DNA of 5,847 nt from Chloroflexota bacterium (GCA_022566975.1 JADFHV010000145.1:1-5847); one strand, 5' to 3'. Positions 1 through 5,822 are shown, counted from the first letter of the stretch. Translations and numbers: made by a program. The notes: generated from the letters alone by a model not told the origin.

Positions 1-456
1 ATGCTCTCGCCGAAGGTCCACCACCGCCTGTTCCATCTCGTCACTGGTGCGGTTCGGCGATCGATGCGGTCGCCTCGACAGGTCATGGAGACCTCGGTCA
101 CCCTCCCCACGGTACCCGTCGGGGGCATTCTGGAGCTGAAGGAGATAGCTGCGATAGCGGAGACCTATTTCGTCGCCGTCTCGCCGCACAACTATAACAG
201 CACGACGGTGGGTCTAGCCGCCACGATACAGGTGTCGGCCGCGATTCCCAACTTCCTGATTACTGAGTACTTCGTGAACCTCGAGGAGTTCGGGAGGAAG
301 ATCGCGGTCGAGCCCTTCGAGGTCGAGGACGGCTACATCGAGCTCCCGCAGGCGCCGGGGCTGGGCATGGAGCTGGACGAGGAGGCGCTGGCGCGTTACC
401 CGTACCAACAGCAGCCGGCGCGGTCCATACGGCAGTACTGGGAGGAGGGGCCTTAG
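1..456 (+). CDS. Enolase-superfamily (mandelate racemase/muconate lactonizing) enzyme, C-terminal part
   Basis: The 151 visible residues end at a TAG stop and carry the C-terminal signature of MR/MLE enzymes, which abstract a proton alpha to a carboxylate for dehydration, racemisation or cycloisomerisation. Visible are the barrel segment GGILELKEIAAIAETYFV (41-58), SPHN with the likely catalytic-dyad histidine H63, the ITEY segment whose E89 fits the late conserved acidic residue, and the closing capping-domain pattern GYIELPQAPGLGMELDEEAL (111-130). Family members are about 370-400 residues, so most of the gene, including the metal-binding Asp/Glu/Glu residues, lies upstream of the window. 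The ATG at base 1 is therefore probably an internal codon or the edge of a disrupted gene. Residues 1-35 do not look like the preceding barrel strands of the family, so a frameshift there is possible. The closest look is galactonate-dehydratase-like, but the substrate cannot be assigned. Confidence 0.85.
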   Translation: MLSPKVHHRLFHLVTGAVRRSMRSPRQVMETSVTLPTVPVGGILELKEIAAIAETYFVAVSPHNYNSTTVGLAATIQVSAAIPNFLITEYFVNLEEFGRKIAVEPFEVEDGYIELPQAPGLGMELDEEALARYPYQQQPARSIRQYWEEGP

Positions 457-692
457 GTGTCCGCCGCGCTAGACGCGCCTAAGTCCCTGTTTAGGTACCT
501 CAGTCTAGGGATGTCGACGACTAATCGGTAGCACTGCGTGTCTAACGTGTCATGTAGCGCTAGAATTCGATCCCTATCGGACAAGGTGTGATGGCTGGCC
601 GGGAGATGCTTCCGGTAGCGAGGACCCTCTACTACATAGGGTTATTCGGCCCAACTTAGGCTTGGTCGAAGTTGGTTACGGAGGAGTGCACG
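457..692. other. Non-coding spacer upstream of the AlbA_2 cassette
   Basis: No convincing gene is seen. A bulged inverted repeat overlaps the preceding stop codon: CTTAGG (452-457) with CCTAAG (478-483) around CGCG (465-468)/CGCG (474-477). It has no T-run, so it is at best a weak terminator. No good -35/-10 pair was found for the downstream genes. Base composition already shifts here towards that of the cassette, so the boundary of a possible insertion may lie in this spacer. Confidence 0.4.
680..686 (+). promoter_or_regulatory. Ribosome binding site deciding the GTG start at 693
   Basis: GGAGGAG ends 6 bases before GTG 693. The longer alternative start, TTG at 672, would place this site inside the coding region and has no comparable site of its own, so GTG 693 is preferred. 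Confidence 0.75.
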
Positions 693-1382
693 GTGGATAC
701 CAGGATCGAAATTGCAGAGTTCCTAAAACGTATTCTGGCTTCGCCAGGCGAAAGGCAGGAGATAGACTACAAAGCTGCAATGCCATTTAAGCAAGGGACA
801 GACTTTTCACTGTCATTGGTGCGTCATGTCCAAGGGATGGCTAACACTGGTGGAGGGTGGCTGGTGATCGGGTTTATGGAAACCGACGAAGGCCTAGTTC
901 CCGACACGGCCCACAGCGACACAATAACCTCTAGTTACGAGCCGACCGACTTCAGTCAGTATATCAACAAGTTCGTTGCTCGCGGCCAGCACATTGACCT
1001 CTCTATCTACACGGAAGAGAACCCCGAAACAAAGCAAACCCACCCGATCATAGCCGTCGAAGGATTCCAGAGAGGTCCATACATATGTAGGAGTGATGTG
1101 AAGGCTTGTGACACGAAGGAGACTGTTCTTGAGGCCGGAGCAGTATACGTTCGTCGCACCAGCGCGTCCACATCTAAGGTCTCGGATCCTTCTGACTGGG
1201 ACGAACTGATCCAACGGTGTGTGGCGGCTCGACGGGACGAATTCCTTAGTGAATTCCGAAACTTGCTCGACTTGATGACCTCCGGGTCTCCGTTAGAACA
1301 GACCGAAGCTGTAGACGATCTTAGGGACTGGACGATCGAGATGAGAACAAGCGCCCTGGGCGTTGAGGAACGAAAGCGATGA
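693..1382 (+). CDS. AlbA_2 (Schlafen-type) domain protein
   Basis: This 229-residue protein has the hallmarks of the AlbA_2 / Schlafen-like domain (Pfam PF04326 family), a nucleic-acid or nucleotide-binding fold found in transcription-regulator-like proteins, Schlafen-related nucleases and defence-associated proteins. Seen here are the opening motif ERQEIDYK (20-27; E23 and K27), the glycine-rich core MANTGGGWLVIG (49-60), and the closing strand AVYVRRTSAST (150-160). The C-terminal tail from about 165 is probably helical and has no winged-helix domain I recognise. The next gene starts within its stop codon (ATGA, 1379-1382), so the two products are likely made together and may act as a complex. 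GC content is much lower than in the neighbouring amidase gene, which suggests horizontal acquisition. The domain call is strong; the cellular role is not known. The start is GTG 693 because of the ribosome site at 680-686. Confidence 0.82.
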   Translation: MDTRIEIAEFLKRILASPGERQEIDYKAAMPFKQGTDFSLSLVRHVQGMANTGGGWLVIGFMETDEGLVPDTAHSDTITSSYEPTDFSQYINKFVARGQHIDLSIYTEENPETKQTHPIIAVEGFQRGPYICRSDVKACDTKETVLEAGAVYVRRTSASTSKVSDPSDWDELIQRCVAARRDEFLSEFRNLLDLMTSGSPLEQTEAVDDLRDWTIEMRTSALGVEERKR

Positions 1383-2074
1383 GCACCGAAGCGGAAGCTG
1401 GGTATGTCGACTCGTCGCAGCGGTTACTTCAGGTCGGGGGTAGGAAATGGGATCAGGCTCAACTCCTGGAAGCAGCGAAACGTGGACAGCTTCCGCATAC
1501 CGGGTGGCCCATAGGCGTCGTGTTGGAACCTCCGGACGTACGACCACGACCGATGGCGGACGGCATTGAGGCCACGCTCGGACAAGAGGACTACTGGGCG
1601 TTCAAGGAGGACAGTAGTTACTATGTATTTAGGCAATTCGAAGAGAACAGCCAGAAGGCGAGTTTCACCAGTAGCCTAGGACATCCAGAACGGCCAATCT
1701 TCTTCGACACGCGGATTCTCCGAATCGTCGAGTTGCTCATTCACAGCACAACCCTCTACCGGTCACTAGGGATACCACCAGACGAGCCGTACCTTCTTTC
1801 CATCAATCATGGTGGGATTAGGAATCGAGAGTTCTACGTAAACACGATGGATTGGCACGTGCGACGCGGCCGCGTCTGCAAGGTCCCAGCGGCAGAATGG
1901 ACCCGAGAAGTGACCCAGGACTATGCTATCACCCAGCTGAAGCCACTGGTGGAAGAGATCGCGAATGGACTTTTCGTACTTTTCGACTTTGCAAAGGTCG
2001 AGAACTCTACATTAAGCGTTCTGGTCGATCGTTTCCTAGACGCACGTTTGGCTCGCGGCTGGTCCCTGCCGTAG
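1379..2074 (+). CDS. Conserved-looking protein of unknown function, coupled to the AlbA_2 protein
   Basis: The 231 residues have no catalytic motif, signal peptide or membrane segment that I can name. Segments that look conserved are LLEAAKRGQLPHTGWPIGVVL (29-49; basic helix then TGWP), DGIEA...DYW (61-73), FDTRILRIVELLIHSTTLYRSLGI (109-132; a long probable helix), and INHGGIRNREF (143-153). From memory, the order TGWP / dGIeA / dYW / fDtRI...E / HGG also occurs in single-chain proteins downstream of an AlbA_2 domain; if so, this is the detached C-terminal module of such a protein. The start ATG overlaps the upstream TGA by four bases, indicating translational coupling, and no separate ribosome site is needed. 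It shares the AT-richer composition of its partner. Function is unassigned; a partner or effector role next to the AlbA_2 protein is an inference from gene order only. Confidence 0.7.
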   Translation: MSTEAEAGYVDSSQRLLQVGGRKWDQAQLLEAAKRGQLPHTGWPIGVVLEPPDVRPRPMADGIEATLGQEDYWAFKEDSSYYVFRQFEENSQKASFTSSLGHPERPIFFDTRILRIVELLIHSTTLYRSLGIPPDEPYLLSINHGGIRNREFYVNTMDWHVRRGRVCKVPAAEWTREVTQDYAITQLKPLVEEIANGLFVLFDFAKVENSTLSVLVDRFLDARLARGWSLP

Positions 2075-2280
2075 CGACGAGCTAGGGACTCAATTTCCAC
2101 GCCGCAATGCCAGGATCAGAATAGACTGCAAATTCGCCCCGGCAGGCAAGGGACAAGCTCTTACCCTGGATCGCTGCGTCGAGAGGGAACTGGACGAAGA
2201 TCTCTAGCGTGGGTGCAGGCCGAGTAAGGGCGCCCGGCCTTAGACGAGGCATAAGAACAACACTGCATGGGGGTGTTGCG
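2075..2280. other. Non-coding spacer between the AlbA_2 cassette and the amidase gene
   Basis: No gene, clear terminator hairpin or convincing promoter hexamers were seen. An in-frame GTG at 2209 could extend the amidase by 24 residues, but those residues (Arg/Gly-rich) do not resemble the family N-terminus. GC rises again towards the right. No obvious direct repeat is shared with the spacer at 457-692. Confidence 0.4.
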
Positions 2281-3723
2281 ATGGCGCGGGAGAATACGGA
2301 GCTCTGCTACCTGACGATCGGGGAAGCGGGGCCGCTTATTCGGGACAGGAAGCTGTCGTCGGTGGAGCTGACGGCGGCTTTTCTGGACCGCATAGAACGG
2401 TTGGACGGGACACTTCAGGCGTATATCACGGTCTTGTCGGATGGCGCGATGGCCGAGGCCAAGCGGGCGGAGGCCGAAATCCAGCGGGGTGAATACCGGG
2501 GCCCGATGCACGGCATCCCCATCGCGCTGAAGGACCTCTACGACACGGCGGACGTCCGCACGACGGCGAGCTCGCGGGTCATGACGGACCGGGTCCCGAC
2601 GGAAGATGCGACCACGACGGCGCGGCTGAAGGCGGCTGGGGCGATACTGCTGGGCAAGCTGGCGATGCACGAGTTCGCCCTCGGCGGCCCGGACCCGACG
2701 TGCGGGTTTCCGCTGGCCCGCAATCCGTGGAACCTGGAGCACGTCCCCGGTGGGTCCAGCAGCGGGTCGGCGGCGGCGGTGGCCGCCGGGCTGTGCATGG
2801 GCGCGCTCGGCTCGTGCACGGGGGGCTCCATCCGCGGACCCGCATCCCATTGCAGCATCGTCGGGCTGAAGGCGACCTACGGGCGCGTCAGCCGCTACGG
2901 TGTGGTCCCCCTGAGCTGGACGCTGGACCACTGCGGCCCAATGACGTGGACCGTCGAGGACTCCGCCATCATGCTCCAGGCCATCGCGGGGCACGACCCC
3001 CTTGACCCGACGACCGGCCGGGCGCCGGTGCCGGACTACACGGCGTCCCTCATCGAGGACATAAGCGGGCTCAAGGTCGGCGTGCCGAGACACTTTTTCT
3101 TCGCAGACGACCCGACCATCGACCGTGAGGTCCTGACCACGGTGGACGCGGCGTTGAGCGACCTGGAGGAGCTTGGAGCGGAGGTCGTGGAGGTGTCGGT
3201 CCCGATGCTGGAGCACTCGGGGGGCGCCCATCCTCCCATCATGATGGGCGAGGCCTTCGCCTATCACCAGAGCACGGTACGGGCGACCCCCGAGCTGTTC
3301 GGAGAGATGTGCCGGGCCAGGTTCCGGCAGGGCGCTCTGTTCACGGCGGCCGACTACGTCCAGGGGCAGCGGGTCAGGAACGTGCTCAAGCGAGAGTTCG
3401 CCGAGGTGCTTGAAGGGGTGGACGTAATCGCGTCGCCGACGTTCTCGAACCCGCCGGCCCGTTTCGACGAGGCGGACCTGATGGCGGCGGCGAGGTCTCC
3501 GAGCTTCACAGCGCCGTACAACATGACCGGGATGCCCGCCATATCGGTACCGTGCGGATTTACGTCTACGGGTCTCCCGGTGGGCCTTCAGATAGCGGGT
3601 CGGCCCTTCGACGAGCCGACGGTGCTGCGGGCGGCGTACACATACCAGCAGCATGCGCGGTTTTTTGAGAGACGCCCACCCCTGGACTGGGACCGGCCGG
3701 AGGCGGGAGGAAGTCATGGATGA
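2281..3723 (+). CDS. Amidase-signature-family hydrolase (GatA/AtzE-like)
   Basis: This 480-residue protein is an amidase-signature enzyme, which hydrolyses amide or carbamoyl bonds with a Ser-cisSer-Lys triad. The triad can be placed by spacing against GatA: K84 in IALKDLYDTAD (81-91), cis-Ser S159 in GGSSSGSAAAVAAG (157-170), and nucleophile S183 in TGGSIRGPA (180-188). K84 to S159 is 75 residues and S159 to S183 is 24, the same as in Staphylococcus aureus GatA. The N-terminal LTIGEAGPLIRDRKLSSVELT (11-31) is typical and the length is full. ATG 2281 is preferred over GTG 2209 because the family match begins about ten residues after it; its ribosome site is weak (GGGGGTG). The usually conserved Asp before the TGGS motif is Cys here (C179). 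No gatB lies nearby, and the gene overlaps a small GatC/AtzG-like partner by 8 bp, so a free amidase with an accessory subunit is more likely than tRNA amidotransferase. The substrate is unknown. Confidence 0.93.
   Translation: MARENTELCYLTIGEAGPLIRDRKLSSVELTAAFLDRIERLDGTLQAYITVLSDGAMAEAKRAEAEIQRGEYRGPMHGIPIALKDLYDTADVRTTASSRVMTDRVPTEDATTTARLKAAGAILLGKLAMHEFALGGPDPTCGFPLARNPWNLEHVPGGSSSGSAAAVAAGLCMGALGSCTGGSIRGPASHCSIVGLKATYGRVSRYGVVPLSWTLDHCGPMTWTVEDSAIMLQAIAGHDPLDPTTGRAPVPDYTASLIEDISGLKVGVPRHFFFADDPTIDREVLTTVDAALSDLEELGAEVVEVSVPMLEHSGGAHPPIMMGEAFAYHQSTVRATPELFGEMCRARFRQGALFTAADYVQGQRVRNVLKREFAEVLEGVDVIASPTFSNPPARFDEADLMAAARSPSFTAPYNMTGMPAISVPCGFTSTGLPVGLQIAGRPFDEPTVLRAAYTYQQHARFFERRPPLDWDRPEAGGSHG
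3706..3710 (+). promoter_or_regulatory. Ribosome binding site for the small amidase partner
   Basis: GGAGG, inside the 3' end of the amidase gene, lies 5 bases before ATG 3716. It selects that ATG over earlier in-frame starts, and over the in-frame ATGs at 3734 and 3740. Confidence 0.75.
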
Positions 3724-3910
3724 GGTGGATACGATGTCTATGGACGAGTTCAGGGCGAGGATCTCCGCCGCAGGGCTGGAGCTGACGGAGGAAGAGGTGG
3801 AGTCGCTCAAGCCGATGTTCGACCTGGTGGCCGGACGGGTGGCCAGGATCCACGAGCTCGACCTGGGTGCTGAAGACCTGGCGCTGGTGTTTCGGCCGGA
3901 GACGGACTAG
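3716..3910 (+). CDS. Small GatC/AtzG-like amidase accessory protein
   Basis: This 64-residue acidic protein starts inside the amidase gene (8-bp overlap). The visible pattern is an N-terminal helix (MDEFRARISAAG, 9-20), then LELTEEEVESLKPMFDLVAGRVARIHELDLG (21-51), then EDLALVFRPETD (53-64). The order 'lteeE..L...f......i..ld' followed by a short extended segment ending in Pro resembles GatC and the 68-residue AtzG, known small partners that wrap around GatA/AtzE-type amidases and stabilise them. It is shorter than GatC (about 95-100 residues). The overlap and good ribosome site imply co-production with the amidase at matched levels. Homology is judged by eye on a short sequence, so the family call is moderate; existence as a real gene is well supported by the start context and position. 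Confidence 0.72.
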   Translation: MDEVDTMSMDEFRARISAAGLELTEEEVESLKPMFDLVAGRVARIHELDLGAEDLALVFRPETD

Positions 3911-4005
3911 CTCACCCTGTCCTGGTTATCCGACAGCTCGAGGCCGAGAGACCGATTGCGGCTGTGAGGCCGTGTGGGTTATTCCATTCTTCACAATCCT
4001 GGGGG

Positions 4006-4011
4006 TATAAT
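4006..4011 (+). promoter_or_regulatory. Candidate -10 box (TATAAT) of the leader transcript
   Basis: A perfect TATAAT hexamer lies in otherwise GC-rich intergenic DNA, 69 bases before a strong ribosome site. No good -35 element is seen 16-18 bases upstream (about 3982-3989, TTCCATTC), so activator dependence or an unusual sigma factor is possible. Transcription would start near 4018, the first base of a 7-bp stem (4018-4024 with 4055-4061, one G-T wobble). Confidence 0.55.
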
Positions 4012-4062
4012 GGTGTTTGGAGACAGCGGGGTGGATGATGACAGCCTGTGGAGGGTCTCTAG

Positions 4063-4070
4063 AAAGGAGG
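4063..4070 (+). promoter_or_regulatory. Strong ribosome binding site AAAGGAGG
   Basis: This is the best Shine-Dalgarno match in the window, yet no long gene follows. It is 8 bases before TTG 4079, which opens a 10-codon frame. ATG 4072 is too close (1 base) and would give only four codons. A ribosome site this strong before a tiny frame suggests leader-peptide translation. Confidence 0.6.
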
Positions 4071-4078
4071 AATGCCCG

Positions 4079-4111
4079 TTGGATAGTAGTATGTCGAGGT
4101 GGTCCAGGTAG
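4079..4111 (+). CDS. Candidate 10-residue leader peptide
   Basis: TTG 4079 to TAG 4109 would encode M-D-S-S-M-S-R-W-S-R. The AAAGGAGG site ends 8 bases before the start. The last codons (AGG TGG TCC AGG, 4097-4108) form the 5' arm of a 12-bp imperfect hairpin that ends at 4130, so a ribosome at the stop codon would cover that arm and change the downstream folding. The peptide has one Trp and two Arg codons as possible sensing positions, but no run of a single amino acid, so a classic amino-acid attenuator is not obvious. Nutrient sensing, Trp or Arg sensing, or drug-induced stalling are all open. The peptide is inferred from layout only. Confidence 0.4.
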   Translation: MDSSMSRWSR

Positions 4112-4138
4112 GTGTTCCCTGGAACACCTCTGAAGGTG
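4096..4138 (+). promoter_or_regulatory. Mutually exclusive hairpins of a putative attenuator
   Basis: Three folds compete for the same bases. Fold A pairs 4096-4108 with 4118-4130: 12 bp, one G-A mismatch, 9-base loop. Fold B pairs 4110-4117 with 4122-4129: 8 bp perfect, 4-base loop. Fold C pairs 4125-4129 with 4134-4138: 5 bp, 4-base loop. All use the single CACCT at 4125-4129 against three AGGTG copies at 4097-4101, 4110-4114 and 4134-4138. Fold A overlaps the leader-peptide codons. Such competition directly before a terminator hairpin is the usual logic of transcription attenuation. Confidence 0.5.
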
Positions 4139-4170
4139 AGGGCCTCGCGAAAGCGGGGCCCTTGTCGTTT
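4139..4170 (+). terminator. Terminator-like hairpin with GAAA tetraloop
   Basis: Bases 4139-4148 pair with 4153-4162 (10 bp, one G-T wobble) around a GAAA loop of the GNRA type closed by C-G. The tail TTGTCGTTT (4162-4170) is T-rich but interrupted. It sits 28 bases after the leader-peptide stop and 88 bases before the Nudix start, so it could end a small RNA of about 150 bases or act as a conditional terminator for the Nudix gene. Confidence 0.62.
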
Positions 4171-4257
4171 GAGGGCGTAACCTCCGCGCCATTCCTATCC
4201 GCCCGGCCCTATCCCGGAGGCAGGTGCAGGAGCTGGTCGGCCGAGTCGTCTATCTCA

Positions 4258-4746
4258 ATGTCATCCAACCCAGACCCGATTCCTCGTCCCACGGCCCGTG
4301 TTCTTCTCCTCAGCGATGAGGGGAGAGTGCTGTTATTCAAGTGGGTTGACGCACGGGTCCCTCTAGGCTTCTGGATTACACCCGGCGGCGGCCTCGATGT
4401 CGGCGAGACGTATGAGCAGGCTGCCCTCAGAGAACTCCGTGAGGAGACCGGCCTCGAACACGTGAGCCTGGGGCCATGCATCTGGACTCGTCGACACACT
4501 ATCGACTTTGGGCACGCCCTCATCGACATGATTGCGCGTTTCTTCTTGGTCCGTACGCAGGAGTTCACTCCGACGATGCTCGACCCACAGGAGGCGCCCT
4601 TTGTTAAAGAAGCTCGATGGTGGTCGCTCGAGGAAATAAAAGCAGCCTCCGGTATCGAGAGGTTTTCGCCACCCAGACTCGGTGAGTTGCTGCAGCCCAT
4701 CGTCGAGGGCTGGATCCCGGGGCAGCCCATCGATGTCGGCGCGTGA
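4258..4746 (+). CDS. Nudix hydrolase
   Basis: This 162-residue protein contains a perfect Nudix box at 44-66 (G-x5-E-x7-REL-x-EE-x-GL), with E59, E62 and E63 as the expected magnesium ligands. It is preceded by the usual PTARVLLLSDEGRVLLFKW strand pair (11-29) and followed by EARWWSLEEI in the C-terminal third. Nudix enzymes cleave a nucleoside diphosphate linked to another group (damaged dNTPs, nucleotide sugars, cofactors, ADP-ribose); the box alone does not tell which. ATG 4258 is chosen because the conserved domain starts about ten residues later. The frame is open upstream to GTG 4099, but that stretch runs through the leader hairpins and looks non-coding. No good ribosome site lies directly before ATG 4258 (GGAGG at 4226-4230 is too far), so translation may be weak or helped by structure. 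It is downstream of the attenuator-like leader and convergent with the phosphotriesterase-family gene. Confidence 0.9.
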   Translation: MSSNPDPIPRPTARVLLLSDEGRVLLFKWVDARVPLGFWITPGGGLDVGETYEQAALRELREETGLEHVSLGPCIWTRRHTIDFGHALIDMIARFFLVRTQEFTPTMLDPQEAPFVKEARWWSLEEIKAASGIERFSPPRLGELLQPIVEGWIPGQPIDVGA

Positions 4747-4860
4747 AGATATCCCTTCAAGGCTTAGCCACCGTTTCCGGAAAAACCAGCGACCGCCAGA
4801 CGCGCCGCGGGTTCCGGTGCGACGTCACCCTGGCCGACAGCCGGTACTTCGATAGGGACG

Positions 4861-5817
4861 CTACGGCTTCCCCTCGAAGAAGCGGCGGGGATTGTCGACC
4901 ATTATCTGGTTGACCACGTCCTCGGTGGCCCCCAGCTCCTTCAGCATGGGAAGGACGTTTCGGGAGATGAAGAGGTAGCCGTCGGGGTTGGCCTGCCGGC
5001 GCGACTCGCTCAACTCCCGGTTGGCGACGGTCACGGTGGTGGCCCAGTCGTGGCCCATCATGATCCTGTGGCCGTAGCCGGCGTCGATGAGCTTCTTGGC
5101 GGTCTCCGTCCGGCCTCGCCAGTCGGGCGTCCCCTCCCTGGTGCCGCCCGGGAAGCGGTCCAGGCCTATCCACACCCCTTTCTCCAGCAGTCCGATGAGG
5201 TAGCCTGTGTCGGTCGTGTCGTTGCTGTGGCCGACGTAGACACGGTCCAGGTCCACGCCCTCCTCCTCGAAGATGCGCACCTGCTGCTCCCCGACGCGGC
5301 CCGGAGCCCAGGTGTGGGTGGAGATCGGGACCCCGGTCGCCTTCTGGGCCTGGGCGGCGGCCCGGAGGATCAGCTCGCCCTGAGGGGTTACGCCGTCCAC
5401 GTCGTTGGCGACCTTGATGATGCCCGCCTTGATGTCGGTGCCCTCTATGCCCTCCTGTATCTCACGGACGTAGAGCTCGGCGATGGCGTCGGGCGTGGCG
5501 GTCCAGAAGGCGCGGGGGATGTCCAGCCATGTGCCGGTGGCGCAGATGATCTGGACGCCGGACTCGCTGGACACTTGCTCGATGAGGCCGATGTCTCGGC
5601 CCAGATCGATGGTGGTGACGTCCACGATGGTGCGAAGGCCCTCGGTGTAGGCCTCCTTGAGCTGGGCGACACCGTTTGCGATGGTCGCTTGCCGGTCGAT
5701 GAACTCGGGGTAGACGTGGCCTATCCCGGCGGAGGTGACCAGGACGTGCTCGTGGGAGAGGGTGACGCCGAGGTCGGCGGTGTCCAGGGGTCCCAGAGCT
5801 GAGTTGATGGTTGGCAT
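4861..5817 (-). CDS. Phosphotriesterase-family metal-dependent hydrolase
   Basis: This 318-residue TIM-barrel enzyme belongs to the phosphotriesterase/lactonase family (amidohydrolase superfamily). All expected binuclear-metal ligands can be seen: HEH near the N-terminus (H22, H24), the bridging, normally carboxylated lysine K135 in KAGIIKVAND (130-139), H168 in ISTHTWAPG, H197 in YVGHSNDT, and D257 in MMGHDWAT. The opening MPTINSALGPLDTADLGVTLSHEH is typical of full-length members. Relatives hydrolyse lactones, carboxylate esters or, promiscuously, organophosphates; the natural substrate cannot be told from sequence, and a lactonase or esterase is the more likely native role. The start is supported by AAGGAG five bases from the ATG. 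The 5' flank leaves the window, so its promoter and operon partners are not visible. It runs opposite to the other genes. Confidence 0.93.
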   Translation of the reverse strand: MPTINSALGPLDTADLGVTLSHEHVLVTSAGIGHVYPEFIDRQATIANGVAQLKEAYTEGLRTIVDVTTIDLGRDIGLIEQVSSESGVQIICATGTWLDIPRAFWTATPDAIAELYVREIQEGIEGTDIKAGIIKVANDVDGVTPQGELILRAAAQAQKATGVPISTHTWAPGRVGEQQVRIFEEEGVDLDRVYVGHSNDTTDTGYLIGLLEKGVWIGLDRFPGGTREGTPDWRGRTETAKKLIDAGYGHRIMMGHDWATTVTVANRELSESRRQANPDGYLFISRNVLPMLKELGATEDVVNQIMVDNPRRFFEGKP

Positions 5818-5822
5818 TGTTT

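Noticed and set aside
506..576. Inverted repeat TAGGGAT / ATCCCTA
   Set aside because: Only 7 bp with a 57-base loop and no extension; expected by chance at this size.
510..584. tRNA or tRNA-derived attachment site
   Set aside because: AATCGGTAGCAC looks like a D-loop and TTCGATCC like a T-loop at roughly the right distance, but the acceptor, D and T stems do not pair.
457..2280. Direct repeats or insertion-sequence ends flanking the AlbA_2 cassette
   Set aside because: Only a 7-base match (CTAGGGA) was found between the two spacers; no transposase or integrase gene and no clear target duplication.
2161..3810. 549-codon open frame on the minus strand opposite the amidase
   Set aside because: Product is Arg/His/Pro-rich with no domain; it is the antisense shadow of a GC-rich gene whose own product has an intact catalytic triad.
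4091..4163. T-box riboswitch
   Set aside because: GAGGTGGTCC resembles part of the T-box consensus and a terminator follows, but the full conserved sequence, a stem I with specifier loop and an aminoacylation or amino-acid gene downstream are missing.
4774..4783. Palindrome TTTCCGGAAA in the convergent spacer as a bidirectional terminator or operator
   Set aside because: No loop, no flanking GC stem with T-run on either strand; a single 10-base palindrome is weak evidence.
4757..5173. 138-codon minus-strand frame overlapping the end of the phosphotriesterase-family gene
   Set aside because: Runs in another frame through coding DNA; Arg/Gly/Pro-rich and without family features.
5050..5802. 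250-codon open frame on the plus strand opposite the phosphotriesterase-family gene
   Set aside because: Low-complexity Gly/Asp/Val-rich translation with no recognisable domain; antisense shadow of a well-supported gene.
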